From NCBI RefSeq assembly GCF_006517815.1, contig NZ_CP041198.1:3534001-3598000 (forward strand): a stretch of 64,000 nucleotides of DNA. The letters are read 5' to 3'. Below, piece by piece: positions 26,702 to 37,020 of the stretch; positions within the stretch are counted from its first letter, which is position 1, and each line of letters opens with the position of its first letter. The stretch is from Pseudarthrobacter sp. NIBRBAC000502770 (GTDB lineage: Bacteria; Actinomycetota; Actinomycetes; Actinomycetales; Micrococcaceae). The notes beneath the pieces were generated by a model. The model was not told the origin of the DNA, did not search any database, and saw only the letters and a list, made by a program, of their open reading frames with translations. Made by a program: the position numbers and the translations under genes.

Positions 26702-27757
26702 CTAGCCTTCGGCTTTGCCCTGCCGCCAGTACCCCATGAACGCCACCTGTTTCCGGTCGATCCCCACGTCGCGGACCAGGTAGCGCCGCAGTTCCTTGAT
26801 AACCCCTGCTTCGCCTGCCAGCCAGGCATAGAAGGGCAGGGCACCGGCGGGCAGGTGCGGGTTCCTCGAACCGCTGACGGCTGAGGTTTCCAGGCGGGAC
26901 GGGGTCTCCCACAGGATGTCTTCATCCACGTTGATGTCATCGGGCTCGGGCCCGGCGCCGCCGTCGTCTGCTGTTATGCCCACCCAGCCGGGCACGGGGA
27001 CAGCCTTGCGCACGGCTTCCTGCAGCAGTTGCCCGTGCTGCCGGGACCGTCCGATGGCGGTGCCGCGGGCCAGCCAGGTGATTTCGATGTCCGCCGGGGA
27101 GGTGAGCTGCATGAAGTCGCCGGCCTGCGGAACTTCCAGGAAGGCATGGCCACTCATGTACGACGGGAGGGATTCCAGGACCGCGGAGATGGCGGGGACG
27201 GCGGTTTCGTCGCCGGCAAGCAGGACGCGCTGGGCCATTCCGGGGCGCCACTCGATGCCGGAATAGGTTGCGGCGGTGATGCAATGCGCGGCACGGTTGT
27301 TTGGGCCGATGATGGTGAGCGGGTCGCCCGGTTTGGCCTTGGACGCCCAGTTTGCCGCCGGCCCGGCGTGCCCATGCCCGTCGGTGTGCATCACGAAGTC
27401 GATGTCAATCTCCGGGTACACCGCATCCAGCCGCGCCTCCCGGACCGTATAGGTCCGCATCGAGCCGCGCACGGCCGGGTCCATCGCCAGCCAGTCCCGG
27501 TACCAGCCGGCGTGGCCGGTGTCGAAGACGGGGAGCGGCAGCGGTGCGCCGCCCAAGTCCTGCGACGGGATGACGAGCTTGACCCGGAGGTCCAGGGTGT
27601 GGCCGTGGACGCCGAAGTCACGCAGCGGGTAGCCGCCGAAAGTGATCCTGCGGAACGTGGGGCTCAGCTCCTGGACGGCGGACACGGCCACCTCGAAGGC
27701 CACGCTCATCGGCTGGGCTGTCCGCTGTTGGGTGGAGGCGCTTTGCCGGGTCTTCAT
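26702..27757 (-). CDS. Siderophore-interacting flavoprotein (FAD/NAD(P)H)
   Basis: 351 residues of the SIP/ViuB family. The FAD domain holds the RTYTVREAR motif (about 123-131). The NAD(P)-binding side has LAGDETAVPAISAVLES (near 180-200). The C-terminal end YWRQGKAEG is characteristic. SIPs reduce ferric siderophores in the cytoplasm to release iron. The gene begins 4 nt before the stop of the upstream ATPase gene (ATGA overlap) and is the last gene of the iron-uptake operon. A family insertion of about 35 residues before TSAVSGSR looks normal for actinobacterial members. Confidence 0.92.
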   Translation of the reverse strand: MKTRQSASTQQRTAQPMSVAFEVAVSAVQELSPTFRRITFGGYPLRDFGVHGHTLDLRVKLVIPSQDLGGAPLPLPVFDTGHAGWYRDWLAMDPAVRGSMRTYTVREARLDAVYPEIDIDFVMHTDGHGHAGPAANWASKAKPGDPLTIIGPNNRAAHCITAATYSGIEWRPGMAQRVLLAGDETAVPAISAVLESLPSYMSGHAFLEVPQAGDFMQLTSPADIEITWLARGTAIGRSRQHGQLLQEAVRKAVPVPGWVGITADDGGAGPEPDDINVDEDILWETPSRLETSAVSGSRNPHLPAGALPFYAWLAGEAGVIKELRRYLVRDVGIDRKQVAFMGYWRQGKAEG

Positions 27758-28578
27758 GAAACGAGCTCCAGTTCGTTGGCTGTGGCGTGGTGGCGGCCGA
27801 TGGGAAGAATCAGCGGAGTACCGGAGACGGGGTCCGGGATGACGCGGCTTTCGAGGCCGAAGACCTCGCGGACTAGATCCTCCGTTACCACGTCCTCCGG
27901 GGAGCCCAGTGCCGCCACGGCGCCGTCCTTCATGGCGATGACGTGGTCCGCGTAGCGTGCGGCGAGGTTGAGGTCGTGCAGGACGATGGCCACCGTGGTG
28001 CCGCGCTTACGGTTCAGGTCGGTTACCAGGTCCAGGACCTCCACCTGGTGGGCCAGGTCCAGGTAGGTGGTGGGCTCATCCAGCAGCAGGACGTCGGTTT
28101 CCTGCGCAAGGGCCATGGCGATCCATGCCCGCTGCCGCTGCCCGCCGGACAGTTCATCCACGTCCCGCCCGGCGAGCCCCGCCGTTCCGGTGGCCTCCAG
28201 CGCGCGCTGCACGGCGGCGTCGTCCTTGTCACTCCAGCTGCGGAAGAAGCCCTGGTGCGGGTAGCGCCCCCGGCCCACCAGGTCGCGGACGGTGATCCCG
28301 TCCGGGGCGCTGGGATGCTGGGGAAGCAGGCCCAGGGTGCGGGCCAGTTCGCGTGCCGGACGGGAATGGATGTCCTTGCCGTCCAGTGTCACGGTGCCGC
28401 CGGCGGGTTTAAGGAGCCGCGACAGGCCCCGCAGCAGGGTCGACTTCCCGCAGGCGTTGGCACCCACGATCATGGTGACCATGCCTTCGGGGATCCGGAC
28501 ACTGAGCCCGTCCACCACGCATCGCTGGTGGTAGGTGAGCGTCAGGTCCCTGGCTTGGAGTACTGCCACGTCAGGCAT
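27754..28578 (-). CDS. Iron-siderophore ABC transporter ATP-binding protein
   Basis: 274 residues from the ATG at 28578 (the frame is open further upstream, over the permease gene). Walker A GANACGKST at 39-47; signature LSGGQRQRAW; Walker B VLLLDEPTTYLDLA; H-loop VLHDLNLAARYADH. It matches the FecE/FepC class that powers Fe-siderophore import. It overlaps the upstream permease gene by 8 nt and the SIP gene by 4 nt, which is typical of one operon. Confidence 0.95.
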   Translation of the reverse strand: MPDVAVLQARDLTLTYHQRCVVDGLSVRIPEGMVTMIVGANACGKSTLLRGLSRLLKPAGGTVTLDGKDIHSRPARELARTLGLLPQHPSAPDGITVRDLVGRGRYPHQGFFRSWSDKDDAAVQRALEATGTAGLAGRDVDELSGGQRQRAWIAMALAQETDVLLLDEPTTYLDLAHQVEVLDLVTDLNRKRGTTVAIVLHDLNLAARYADHVIAMKDGAVAALGSPEDVVTEDLVREVFGLESRVIPDPVSGTPLILPIGRHHATANELELVS

Positions 28579-29668
28579 CCTTTCGGTTGGCTGTGACCAG
28601 GAGCCACAGCAGGAACGGGGCGCCAAGCGCGCCGGTGACCACGCCCACCGGCAGGACGGTGCCGCCCAGCAGGAAGGGGGCCAGGTTGGCGGCGAAGTAG
28701 TCTGCCGCCAGGACAATCAGGGCGCCCACCATGGCCGACGCCGGCAGGCTGGCTTTGCGGGTGAAGCGGCGGCCGATGGGACCGGCCAGGAAGGCGACGA
28801 ACGAGACCGGTCCGGCAGCCGCCGTCGCCACTGCTGCCAGTGACACGGCGGTAACCACCAGTGCCAGGCGCGCGGTGTTGACCCGGACGCCCAGGCCGGC
28901 GGCTGCGTCATCCCCCAGTTCCAGGACGCGCAGCGGCCCGGCGATAAGGCCCGTGGCGGGAACCAGGGCGGCGAGCGCGAGGAACAGGATGCCGGCGCGG
29001 TCCCAGTTGGCGGAGTTCAGGGATCCGTTCAGCCAGACCAAGGCGTCGGCGGCCGTGCGGATGTCGGCCCGGGTCATCAGGAAGCTGACCACGGCCTGGA
29101 GGGCGGCCGCGGTCCCCACACCGGCCAGGACCAGCCGGTTTCCGGCAGCGCTTCCCCTGCCGGTTCGGCCGGCGCCGCGGGAAATTGCGTAAATCAGGAC
29201 CGCCACTGCAAGGGCTCCGACGAGCGCCGCCCCGGACACGGCGGCACCGGATGCGCCGAAAACAACGATCGCAACAACCGCCGCCGCGCTTGCCCCCGAG
29301 CTGATGCCGATGACGTCGGGGCTGGCGAGGGGGTTCCGCAGCATGGTCTGGAAAAGGGCGCCGGCCAGGCCGAACGCGATCCCGATCAGGGTGCCGACGA
29401 CGGCGCGCGGAAGCTTGTTCTCCATCACGATGAAGCTGGCGCCGGGAATCTTCGGGCCGCCGGTGAGGTGGTTGCCGACGATGGTGAGGAAATCCGGGAC
29501 GGTCACCGTGTAGCTGCCCAGCAGGACGGACGCAAGAAACAGGATCACGACGGCGGCGGCCAGCACCGCGGTCCGGTTCAGTCGCCCGCGTCCCCCACGT
29601 TGCTCCATCACTTTTGGTCCTGTAGGACCGGTTTTGGCAGCCATCTCTGATAGGGCAGCACGGCTCAT
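28571..29668 (-). CDS. FecCD-family iron-siderophore permease 2
   Basis: 365 residues from the ATG at 29668, which overlaps the stop of permease 1 (ATGA); an upstream in-frame codon at 29701 is less likely. About ten membrane helices. FecCD markers are present: LPRAVVGTLIGIAFGLAGALFQTMLRNPLASPDVIG near the start, GVRVNTARL and GPVSFVAFLAGPIGRR toward the end. It pairs with permease 1 to form the FecCD channel. The EAA-like cytoplasmic loop contacts the ATPase encoded next. Confidence 0.94.
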   Translation of the reverse strand: MSRAALSEMAAKTGPTGPKVMEQRGGRGRLNRTAVLAAAVVILFLASVLLGSYTVTVPDFLTIVGNHLTGGPKIPGASFIVMENKLPRAVVGTLIGIAFGLAGALFQTMLRNPLASPDVIGISSGASAAAVVAIVVFGASGAAVSGAALVGALAVAVLIYAISRGAGRTGRGSAAGNRLVLAGVGTAAALQAVVSFLMTRADIRTAADALVWLNGSLNSANWDRAGILFLALAALVPATGLIAGPLRVLELGDDAAAGLGVRVNTARLALVVTAVSLAAVATAAAGPVSFVAFLAGPIGRRFTRKASLPASAMVGALIVLAADYFAANLAPFLLGGTVLPVGVVTGALGAPFLLWLLVTANRKDA

Positions 29669-30747
29669 AGCCCGGCTCCTTTCCCGCGGCGGACCAGCCA
29701 TACGAACACGGGGGCGCCGATCAGGGCGGTCATGATGCCCGCGGGGATCTCACCGGGAAGCAGCACCACCCGGCCAACGATGTCCGCACCCAGCAGCAGC
29801 GCCGGGGCGGCCACCAGGGACAACGGCAGGATCCAGCGGTAGTCCGGGCCGGCGAGGAAGCGGACGGCGTGCGGCACCACCAGGCCCACGAACCCGATGG
29901 GCCCCGCCAGCGCGGTGGCCGTGCCGCACAGCAGGACCACGCCCAGGGCCACCACGGCGCGGGACAGCCCCACGCGTTGGCCCAGTCCGCGGGCAACGTC
30001 GTCCCCCAAGGCAAGGCTGTTGAGGGTCCGCCCGGCCAGCAGCACCACCAGCGCACCGGCCGCCACGAACGGCAGTCCGGGCAGCAGCACCGACCAGTCA
30101 CGGCCCGCGATGCCGCCCACCTGCCAGAAGCGGAACCGGTCAAGGGTGTCCTGGCTGGAGACCAGGATGACGTTCATGAGCGAAGACAGTCCGGCGCTCA
30201 AGGCTGCTCCGGCCAGCGCGAGCTTCACCGGCGTTGCACCCTCCCGGCCCAGCGAGGCGATGAGGTACACCACGATGGCGGCCGCGGCGGCCCCCGTGAA
30301 CGCGAACCAGATGTGGCCGGTGAAGGTGGTGACGCCGAACAGGTAGATTCCGGCGACTACCGCCAGCGCTGCCCCGGCGTTGACTCCGATGATGCCGGGA
30401 TCGGCCAGCGGATTCCGGGCAACACCCTGCATCGCTGCACCGGCCAGGCCCAGCGCGCCGCCGGCCAGCAGGCCCAGGACGGTCCGCGGGATGCGGGCGT
30501 GCACCACGGCGTGGTCCCCGTTGAGGGGATCGAACGCCGTGAGTGCCTGCCACACGGTGCCGGGGGGAACGTCACGGGCGCCCACGGCCAGCGATGTGCC
30601 GGTGAGGAGCACCAGCACGACGACGGCGGCCAGCAGCCAGGCGGCCCGTTCCCTTCCCCGAGGATCACCCCGGAGGGTGCCGGGGGCTGCCGTGGCCGGC
30701 ACCTGGGTGCCGTTGTCCGCTGCCGGAAGCGCCGTCGTCGTACTCAT
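29665..30747 (-). CDS. FecCD-family iron-siderophore permease 1
   Basis: 360 residues and about ten helices. Family motifs: IPRTVLGLLAGGALGLAGAAMQGVARNPLADPGIIG, then GDDVARGLGQRVGLSR, then GPIGFVGLVVPHAVRF. The N-terminal ~30 residues are charged and cytoplasmic. It lies 10 nt downstream of the binding-protein gene. The two permeases are about as different as FecC and FecD, so a heterodimer is expected. Confidence 0.94.
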   Translation of the reverse strand: MSTTTALPAADNGTQVPATAAPGTLRGDPRGRERAAWLLAAVVVLVLLTGTSLAVGARDVPPGTVWQALTAFDPLNGDHAVVHARIPRTVLGLLAGGALGLAGAAMQGVARNPLADPGIIGVNAGAALAVVAGIYLFGVTTFTGHIWFAFTGAAAAAIVVYLIASLGREGATPVKLALAGAALSAGLSSLMNVILVSSQDTLDRFRFWQVGGIAGRDWSVLLPGLPFVAAGALVVLLAGRTLNSLALGDDVARGLGQRVGLSRAVVALGVVLLCGTATALAGPIGFVGLVVPHAVRFLAGPDYRWILPLSLVAAPALLLGADIVGRVVLLPGEIPAGIMTALIGAPVFVWLVRRGKGAGL

Positions 30748-30757
30748 GGAGGTGCGC

Positions 30758-31846
30758 CTACTTCACTGCGTCCGCTGCCGTGGCCAGCTGCGGGAGGAAC
30801 GCGTCCAGGGACCACGGGAGGCTCAGGGGTGATGATGCCGAGATGGACAGGGTCAGCGTGTTGTCGGAATCGGCCACCAGGGCGCCGTTTTTGATGGCCG
30901 GGATCTGGCCCAGGAGCGGGTCCGCCTTGATCGCGTCGGCGGTGGAGGCATCCGGAACCCAGGTGATGAAGATGTCTGACTGCAGTTCGTTGGCCTTTTC
31001 GGCGGACCACGGAATGTAGAACTCCCTGGAGCCCTTGGAGTTGTCCGCCACCACCGGGGCCAGGGTCATGCCGATTTCACTAAGGAAGCGGGGGCGGTTG
31101 TCGTTGGCGGTGTAGACGTTCACGCCGTCGCCCTTGGCGGGCTCCAGGTTGCCGTAGATAAAGCTCTTGCCCTGGATCTGCGGGAACCGGGCCACCTTGT
31201 CCTTGACGGTCGATTCGGTGTCGGAAACCAGTTTGGAAGCTTCGGCCTCCTTGCCCAGGGCCTTGCCGATGATGGTGGTGGCGTCCTGCCAGGAGGTTCC
31301 GTAGGCGACGTCCGGGTGGGCCACCACGGGGGCGATTTCGCTGAGTTTCTTGTAGTCCTCCGCCGTGAGGCCCGAATAGGCGGCGAGGATGACGTCCGGG
31401 CTGAGCTTGGCAATCTCGGTGAAGTTGATCCCGTCGGCCTCCGAGTACTGGGCGGGAGCCTTGGCCGAACCGAACCCGGCGCCCAGCTTTTCGAGCGCTG
31501 CGTCCTTCCAGGGGGTGGAGCCCTTGCCATTGCCGCCCCACTCGTTCCTGGGGACGCCTACCGGGACCACGCCCAGCGCGATGGCGACGTCATCGTTCAC
31601 CCAGGACACGGTGGCAACCCGGGTGGGCTGCTTCTCGATGGTGGTGCTGCCGTACACGTGATCGATGGTGACCGGGAACGCGGTGCTGTTGCTGGAACTG
31701 CCTGCATCGGCAACCGTGGTGGCGGGACCCGTGCTGCATGCAGACAGCGTGAGGGTCGCCGCAGCCAGCACCGCGGCAGCTTTGCCGGCCGAGGAGAACA
31801 GCATGCGGCGGGTGGGCGAAGGGCCGGGCAAGAGGGGGAACGTCAC
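30758..31846 (-). CDS. Iron-siderophore substrate-binding lipoprotein
   Basis: 362 residues. The lipobox LSAC places the modified Cys at residue 37. A preceding TRRMLF (12-17) resembles a twin-arginine signal, so Tat export is possible. The mature part has the FepB/FhuD-type pattern: VATVSWVNDDVAIALGVVPVG, then LSPDVILAAYSGL, ending with LSLPWSLDAFLPQL. Such proteins capture ferric siderophores outside the membrane. It is the first gene of the operon, just downstream of an IdeR/DtxR-type box at 31876-31894. Confidence 0.94.
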   Translation of the reverse strand: MTFPLLPGPSPTRRMLFSSAGKAAAVLAAATLTLSACSTGPATTVADAGSSSNSTAFPVTIDHVYGSTTIEKQPTRVATVSWVNDDVAIALGVVPVGVPRNEWGGNGKGSTPWKDAALEKLGAGFGSAKAPAQYSEADGINFTEIAKLSPDVILAAYSGLTAEDYKKLSEIAPVVAHPDVAYGTSWQDATTIIGKALGKEAEASKLVSDTESTVKDKVARFPQIQGKSFIYGNLEPAKGDGVNVYTANDNRPRFLSEIGMTLAPVVADNSKGSREFYIPWSAEKANELQSDIFITWVPDASTADAIKADPLLGQIPAIKNGALVADSDNTLTLSISASSPLSLPWSLDAFLPQLATAADAVK

Positions 31847-32204
31847 GGGGCTCCTTGGATCAGGCTGATGGAAACTTAAGTAAGGCTAACCTATGTAAAT
31901 CGCCATTACGCAACACTTTCGTCACCTAATACCGGAAGGTGACGAAGGACACACTCCATCCGCGTTCCTTGGACAGCCGACTCTCAATTTGGCAGGATGG
32001 CCCTTGCCGGTCCGGACTCAGAGACGCCGGACGGCTGGACAGGAAAAGGACAACGGGAACGATGCGCATGCAGATGGCCAACTGGGCCGCCGCTGCCGTG
32101 GAGAGCGGGGTGGCCGCTTTGGCCTGCACCGCGGAGACTGACTGACTCCCCCGTTACCTCCTGGCCCGGCTCCGGGCCGCCCACCCTTTCACGAAAGTCC
32201 AGCC
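31847..32204. other. Intergenic: iron operon promoter and FBP upstream region
   Basis: It holds the IdeR/DtxR box (31876-31894) upstream of the iron operon. The right part lies upstream of the FBP gene. Short ORFs (for example the 28-codon frame from 32060) lack ribosome sites and homology. No further feature is seen. Confidence 0.6.
31876..31894. promoter_or_regulatory. IdeR/DtxR iron box
   Basis: TTAAGTAAGGCTAACCTAT matches the 19-bp consensus TTAGGTTAGGCTAACCTAA at 16 positions. It lies 30 nt upstream of the siderophore-binding lipoprotein start on the minus strand. With iron the repressor would bind here and switch the uptake operon off. Confidence 0.8.
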
Positions 32205-32699
32205 ATGCAATCAGTCACGCCCCAGGAAATCCGTTCATCCTTCGTCAATGCCAGCCGCTCGGAAGCCGCAAAGCTCACACTGCCCAAAAACTTCGACTCC
32301 CTCGACTGGGACCGCCTGGAGTTCCTGGGCTGGCGGGACGAGAAGATGCCGCTGCGCGGTTACATGGTGGTTCCGGGACGAAAGGGCCTCACCGGGATCA
32401 TGCTCCGGGCACCCGAGGGAGGGGCCAAAAAGAACCGGTCGGTGCTGTGTGAGCTCTGCCGGGATGTGCTGTCCAAGGAGGACGTCCTGCTCTGGGTCGC
32501 CAAGCGGGCGGGCCAGTCCGGGCGGAACGGCAATACCGTCGGTACCCTGATCTGCGCCGACTTCGTGTGCTGTGGCAACGTCCGCAGGGAGCCGCCTGCC
32601 AATGAGATCAATCCTGATCCCGCCGCTGTGGTGGAACGCCAGATCCAGGGGCTGCATGACCGCACGGCGCAGTTCCTTGGGCGCGTTCAGGGCACATAG
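32205..32699 (+). CDS. FBP domain protein (treble-clef zinc finger)
   Basis: 164 residues. The first 75 form an alpha/beta segment. The C-terminal part has the zinc-ligand pattern CELC (about 82-85) and CADFVCCGN (about 117-125), as in the FBP C-terminal treble clef of FusB/EF-G-binding proteins. Those proteins bind elongation factor G and help release it from stalled ribosomes; relevance here is by homology only. The gene stands alone and converges with jetC; a shared hairpin separates them. Confidence 0.8.
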   Translation: MQSVTPQEIRSSFVNASRSEAAKLTLPKNFDSLDWDRLEFLGWRDEKMPLRGYMVVPGRKGLTGIMLRAPEGGAKKNRSVLCELCRDVLSKEDVLLWVAKRAGQSGRNGNTVGTLICADFVCCGNVRREPPANEINPDPAAVVERQIQGLHDRTAQFLGRVQGT

Positions 32700-32718
32700 A
32701 ACGTCAGGCGAAGCCCGC

Positions 32719-32767
32719 GGGCAGGGGGAAGCCCCGTTCGCGGCCGTGATTGGGGCTTCCTGCCTGC
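32719..32767. terminator. Bidirectional terminator between FBP gene and jetC
   Basis: A core stem GGAAGCCCC (32727-32735) with GGGGCTTCC (32752-32760), extended by imperfect pairing of flanking GGGCAGG/CCTGCC. It sits between two converging genes. Confidence 0.6.
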
Positions 32768-32770
32768 CGG

Positions 32771-35700
32771 TTAGCGCAGGACGATATCCACCGGGTTCGC
32801 CTCCGACCGCCAGGCGCCCTCCTCGCCGGCGCGGGGACGGATCACCGGCGCGGTGAGGACCCCGGAGCGGTTGGTGCGCCGGTCGCGGAGGATCTCCGTG
32901 ACCGAGCCCAGGTGGCGGGACAGGTCGATCACGTTCTCCGGAGCCGCGAGCAGCAGCTGGAAGCCGAACTCGTGCAGCGCCTTGATTCCGGCGCCGGCGA
33001 ACTCCTCCGAGGCGAGCACAAAAGCCTCGTCCATCATCACGGTGCCGTAGGTGGTGAAGCCCTGCTCGGCGATGCCCAGCTGGTAGCTCAGGGCCGCGGC
33101 CATGATGAACGCCGTGAACCGCTGGCGCTCGCCGCCGGACATGGAGCCGGTGTCGGCGTGCATGAACACTTCGGTCTTCTTGCCGCCTCGCGGACCGGTG
33201 ACTTCCCGGTGCTCTTTGCACTGGATGAACAAGTGCCCGCGCACGTCCAGCACCTCGGCACGCCAGCGCCGGTCCTCGGGCGCCTGGGAACCGAGCCGCT
33301 TGACCAGGGTTTCCAGGGACTTGTAGCGGGCGGTAAGCTCGCCGTCGTCGTCCCCTTCAGCGCCGGAACCTTCTGCCCGGCCGGCGTCGGACTTCACCGG
33401 CCGCGTGTGGCGGGCCTTCAGGGCGTTCTGGATGGCGTCCTTGAACTGCTTTGCCGTGGATGGCAGCGTCTGCTTGATGTCCAGTTCCAGGTAGCTGCCC
33501 TCGTGGAAGTTCACCTGCGAAAGGATGCCGTTAAGGGGCAGGATGCGGCTGGTGATGGAGCGGCGTTCCTCGTCCAGCAGGTGCAGCAGGGTGCTGAAGG
33601 ATTCGTGCGTGCGCTGGTTGAAGAACTGGCGGAATTCCGCCTCCTGCGCGGGCAGGCCGTCGTTGACGATTGCGTGGTAGCGCGCCTCAAACTCGCCTGC
33701 CGCACCGATGCTGGTGCCGTGGTCGGCCGAGATGGCGCTGCCCCACTCGCGCACGAAGCCTTCGAAAATGCGGGTCAGCCGCTCGGCCGTCGCCTGTCCC
33801 CGGGACTCCGCGGTGTGCAGTTCACCCAGCAGCGCGGTCCGGACCCGGTTGGCCAGGTTGTCCAGTTCGTGCATTTCCGTGATGTCGCCGAAGTCGGCGA
33901 AGTAGGGTTCCAGGGCCTTGGCGGTGGCGTCCGACGGCGGCCCCTGGGCCAGGCGGTCGCGCGCGGCTTCCAGCAGGGTGTCGGCGGCCGTCAGCTGGCG
34001 GTCGAGTGCCTTGTATTCGCTTTGCAGGACCGCGGCGGACTCGGTGCTGGACTGGTGCTTCTGCCGGACGTCCTCGATGGTGGCCCGGAGCGGCTCCAGG
34101 TCAGCCTGGGCAGCAAGGGCGTCCTTGAGCCGTTGCTCGATCCGGGCCAGCTCGTCGGCGGCAACCGCGGCGGACACCTGTTCCCAGGGGCGGTCGTCTT
34201 CGGCGATCCGGCGCAGGGCGTCGAGCTGCCTGCTCATGCCCTGGTGCGAGTCCTCGCGGCTCTGGGCCAGCTCAGCGGCCTTGGCCACTTCCTGCCGGAG
34301 GTCCTCCACCTGCCCGGCCACGAGCTCCAGCTTGGCCGCGTTGTCGAAGCCCAGCACGTAATCCTGGCGGCTCGTGAAGCGGTCGTCCTTCTCCACCGTG
34401 TGCCGGTTGCGCTTGACCACGCCGCCCAGGCTGAGGCCCTTGTCGAGGGCCGCCAGTTCGTCAGGGTCCTCCACGCAGGGGTACGCGAAGTCCAGGGCGA
34501 TCCGCTCGCGGACCCATTCCCCTGCCTCAGCAGCCGCACCCGAGGCAAGGATGTCCAGCTTGGTCAGCAGGTCGCCGTCGCGCGCGTCCTCCACGGCGAG
34601 CGCGCCGCCGGCGAGCGGCTTGGAGACATCCACTGCCCGCAGCGCGCCGCGGACGTTGTGGCCATTGAGGTAGCGGGTCACGGCGCCGAAGTGCTCGCCC
34701 GGAACCAGCAGGGTGGTGGCCAGGTTGCGGAGCGCGCGCTCGGCAGCTGGGCGCCACCGTTCCTCACCCTCAGCGAGGTCCATAAGCTCACCGGCGAAGG
34801 GCATGCGGTCCTCGGGGATGCCGGTGGCGGCAGCAATCGCGGCGCGGTTTTCAATGCTCGACGGCGGCAGCAGGGATTTGCGCGTCTTCAGTGAGACGAG
34901 TTCCTGCTCAGCCGCCGCCAGTTCGCGTTTCCGGGCAGCGTGCGCGTCGAAGGCCTCGAACCTGAGCTCCTGCAGGGCCTGGGAATCATCCTTCAGCTCG
35001 GCCGACCGGGCCGCCGCCTGCTCGTGCGCCCGCTCCCAGCCGGCAGCGCTCCACTCAAGTTGCAGGCCGGCGTCGGCCAGTGCCTGCTGGGCTGCCCCCT
35101 CCACCTGTTGGCGGAGCTTCAGGCCAACCCGGGCGTTCTCGAGGGACTGCTCGATCGCGGAAATCGCGTTGCCGCCCTGGTTGTTGTAGTCGGCCTCCAG
35201 CTCCCGCAAGTCCTTGGCAAAACCGTCCCTGACTGCACGCTCGGCACCCAGCTCCTTGGCCTTTGCCTGCGCCAGCCCGCGGAAACGGACCAGCGTCTTC
35301 TGGTGCACCGTGACGGCGAGCTGCTGCTTGTACGCCTCGAATTCCCCGCCTACAAGCTCCCGGAGCCGGTTGGCGTCCAGCAGCGACTGCGCGTACTCCC
35401 GGTTCAGGCCAGGAACCGGCGCCAGCTGGTCCCGCTGCTGCCGCACGTCTTCCAGCCGCTGGCGGATGGACATCAGGTTGCTGAACTCCTCCACCACATC
35501 GTCCGCGGCGGCCAGCGTTGCCGGCGCGTCAAGGACCTGGTCGCGGAAGAAGGTGTTGACGCTGCCGCCCAGCCCCTTGCCTGCCTGGATGACGCGCAGC
35601 AGGGGCAGCGCCTGGTCCGAGCTGATCCCCAGGAGGCGCCGGAACCGCTCCGCGAATGCCTTGTGCACGTCGAAAACCTGGGCGTGCGGGAAGAGCGCCT

Positions 35701-36235
35701 CCAGGGCGCCCTTGGCGAAGCGCTTGTCCGCGATGCCCTCCACGGCTTCCAGGTCCAGCGGCACGTTGTCAATCAGGTAGAACCGGCCCACGCTGGACTC
35801 GGTCCCGTTCTTCGGCAGGTCGAACAGCGCCGACACCGTCACCCGCGTGCCGGCGGCGTTATCGAACGTCAGCGCGACGGCGGACCAGGTGGCACCCGGG
35901 CGCTGGAAAGCACTCGCCGAGCCCTCCCCCACGGCCTTGTCCCCCACTTTGCCGCGCATGTACGTGAAAGTGGTCCGCTTGTCCTCCACGGCGCCACCCG
36001 AACGCTGGGCGGCGGCCTCGTTGGACCTCGGCCGCGCATCGAACACCCGCAGCATGGCATCGAACAGCGTGGACTTGCCCACGCCGGAGTTGCCTGTCAG
36101 CAGGGTGCCGTTCCGGTCCACGTGCATGGTGTGCGCCCCATGGAACGTCCCCCAGTTGACCACCTGCACCAGGGCAAGCCGCATCTGCCCCGGGTTGGTC
36201 ACATCCCCCAGCGGGAGCATGCTTGCGATGGTCAC
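32771..36235 (-). CDS. jetC: JetC/MksB-like SMC ATPase
   Basis: 1154 residues. Walker [10 protein letters not shown] at 48-56 after a [16 protein letters not shown] strand. Long heptad-rich coiled-coil arms follow (about 270-450 and 630-900), with a central hinge. The signature SGGERQR and Walker [10 protein letters not shown] lie near the end, as in MukB/MksB/JetC. These SMC-like dimers load on DNA as condensin-like complexes; in Wadjet systems they extrude plasmid DNA for cleavage by JetD. The start overlaps the jetB stop (ATGA). It converges with an FBP gene, and no jetD follows. Confidence 0.9.
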   Translation of the reverse strand: MTIASMLPLGDVTNPGQMRLALVQVVNWGTFHGAHTMHVDRNGTLLTGNSGVGKSTLFDAMLRVFDARPRSNEAAAQRSGGAVEDKRTTFTYMRGKVGDKAVGEGSASAFQRPGATWSAVALTFDNAAGTRVTVSALFDLPKNGTESSVGRFYLIDNVPLDLEAVEGIADKRFAKGALEALFPHAQVFDVHKAFAERFRRLLGISSDQALPLLRVIQAGKGLGGSVNTFFRDQVLDAPATLAAADDVVEEFSNLMSIRQRLEDVRQQRDQLAPVPGLNREYAQSLLDANRLRELVGGEFEAYKQQLAVTVHQKTLVRFRGLAQAKAKELGAERAVRDGFAKDLRELEADYNNQGGNAISAIEQSLENARVGLKLRQQVEGAAQQALADAGLQLEWSAAGWERAHEQAAARSAELKDDSQALQELRFEAFDAHAARKRELAAAEQELVSLKTRKSLLPPSSIENRAAIAAATGIPEDRMPFAGELMDLAEGEERWRPAAERALRNLATTLLVPGEHFGAVTRYLNGHNVRGALRAVDVSKPLAGGALAVEDARDGDLLTKLDILASGAAAEAGEWVRERIALDFAYPCVEDPDELAALDKGLSLGGVVKRNRHTVEKDDRFTSRQDYVLGFDNAAKLELVAGQVEDLRQEVAKAAELAQSREDSHQGMSRQLDALRRIAEDDRPWEQVSAAVAADELARIEQRLKDALAAQADLEPLRATIEDVRQKHQSSTESAAVLQSEYKALDRQLTAADTLLEAARDRLAQGPPSDATAKALEPYFADFGDITEMHELDNLANRVRTALLGELHTAESRGQATAERLTRIFEGFVREWGSAISADHGTSIGAAGEFEARYHAIVNDGLPAQEAEFRQFFNQRTHESFSTLLHLLDEERRSITSRILPLNGILSQVNFHEGSYLELDIKQTLPSTAKQFKDAIQNALKARHTRPVKSDAGRAEGSGAEGDDDGELTARYKSLETLVKRLGSQAPEDRRWRAEVLDVRGHLFIQCKEHREVTGPRGGKKTEVFMHADTGSMSGGERQRFTAFIMAAALSYQLGIAEQGFTTYGTVMMDEAFVLASEEFAGAGIKALHEFGFQLLLAAPENVIDLSRHLGSVTEILRDRRTNRSGVLTAPVIRPRAGEEGAWRSEANPVDIVLR

Positions 36236-37020
36236 TGGTCATCCTCCTCGGACGTGGTTCCGTTCGTCTCCGCGTCGCCGTCAAGATCCAGGAGCGGTTC
36301 TGTTCCTGACTGGTCTGCCGATGCCGCCACGAGGGCTTCGATGTGGGCCGGGATGTCGCCGATGTTTTCGAACGGGAGGGCCAGGGGCAGGGCGTTGGAG
36401 ATGGTGTAGACGTCGTCCAGTCCAGTAGGGAGCAGGAGCTGGCGGGCCAGGAGCTTGGTGATGGCGCGGGTGACCACATCGGAGTCGCGCAGGGCGTCCT
36501 GCTGCCCGGCGGGCTGGTAGTGCGCCACCAGGTCCGTGATCTCCTCGCGGGTGATGGTGGGGTCCGTCTGGGCAGTGACGTGCCGGTCCAGCAGCAGGCG
36601 CAGCCGGAGCAGCACGATGGTTTCCACCCGGCTGAGGGCGCGCTGCTGGCGCAGGATGCTGGACCGGGTATTGCCGCCGATCACTTCCGGATCCACGGGA
36701 CGCAGGACGGCGATCTTCCGCTCATGGTCCAGCTGCAGGGCCAGGAACAGCTCGGAAAGGCGGCTGCGCAGGATCACCTGGTTGTCCAGCAGCACAGTCC
36801 AGAGCTTTTCGTCCCGGCCACCGTCAATGTAAGGGCCCTTGAGGAGCTTCACCAGGGCCTGCCGCACCTTCATGGACAGGACGCCCGTGTCCCCGGGGAA
36901 CAAGGCCGCGCCGTCAACGAAGGTATCGCGGGGGGAGACTGCGAAAGTGTGCTCAACGCCCGATGCCGCCCCGGGAGTGGCGTCGGGCGCTGAGTCCTGT
37001 GCGTGCGTAACCTCAGTCAT
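36232..37020 (-). CDS. jetB: JetB/MksE-like subunit (DUF4194)
   Basis: 262 residues. Core features fit DUF4194/Mks[21 protein letters not shown], then [28 protein letters not shown], then a winged-helix half with [26 protein letters not shown]. The N- and C-terminal ends are acidic and low complexity. It links the kleisin JetA to the SMC JetC. It overlaps jetA by 8 nt and jetC by 4 nt, so all three are translationally coupled. Confidence 0.88.
   Translation of the reverse strand: MTEVTHAQDSAPDATPGAASGVEHTFAVSPRDTFVDGAALFPGDTGVLSMKVRQALVKLLKGPYIDGGRDEKLWTVLLDNQVILRSRLSELFLALQLDHERKIAVLRPVDPEVIGGNTRSSILRQQRALSRVETIVLLRLRLLLDRHVTAQTDPTITREEITDLVAHYQPAGQQDALRDSDVVTRAITKLLARQLLLPTGLDDVYTISNALPLALPFENIGDIPAHIEALVAASADQSGTEPLLDLDGDAETNGTTSEEDDQ

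Noticed and set aside
32060..32146. 28-codon ORF upstream of the FBP gene
   Set aside because: No ribosome site at good spacing and no similarity to a known small protein.
32750..34894. 714-residue plus-strand ORF opposite jetC
   Set aside because: Antisense shadow of jetC, which has clear SMC ATPase motifs.
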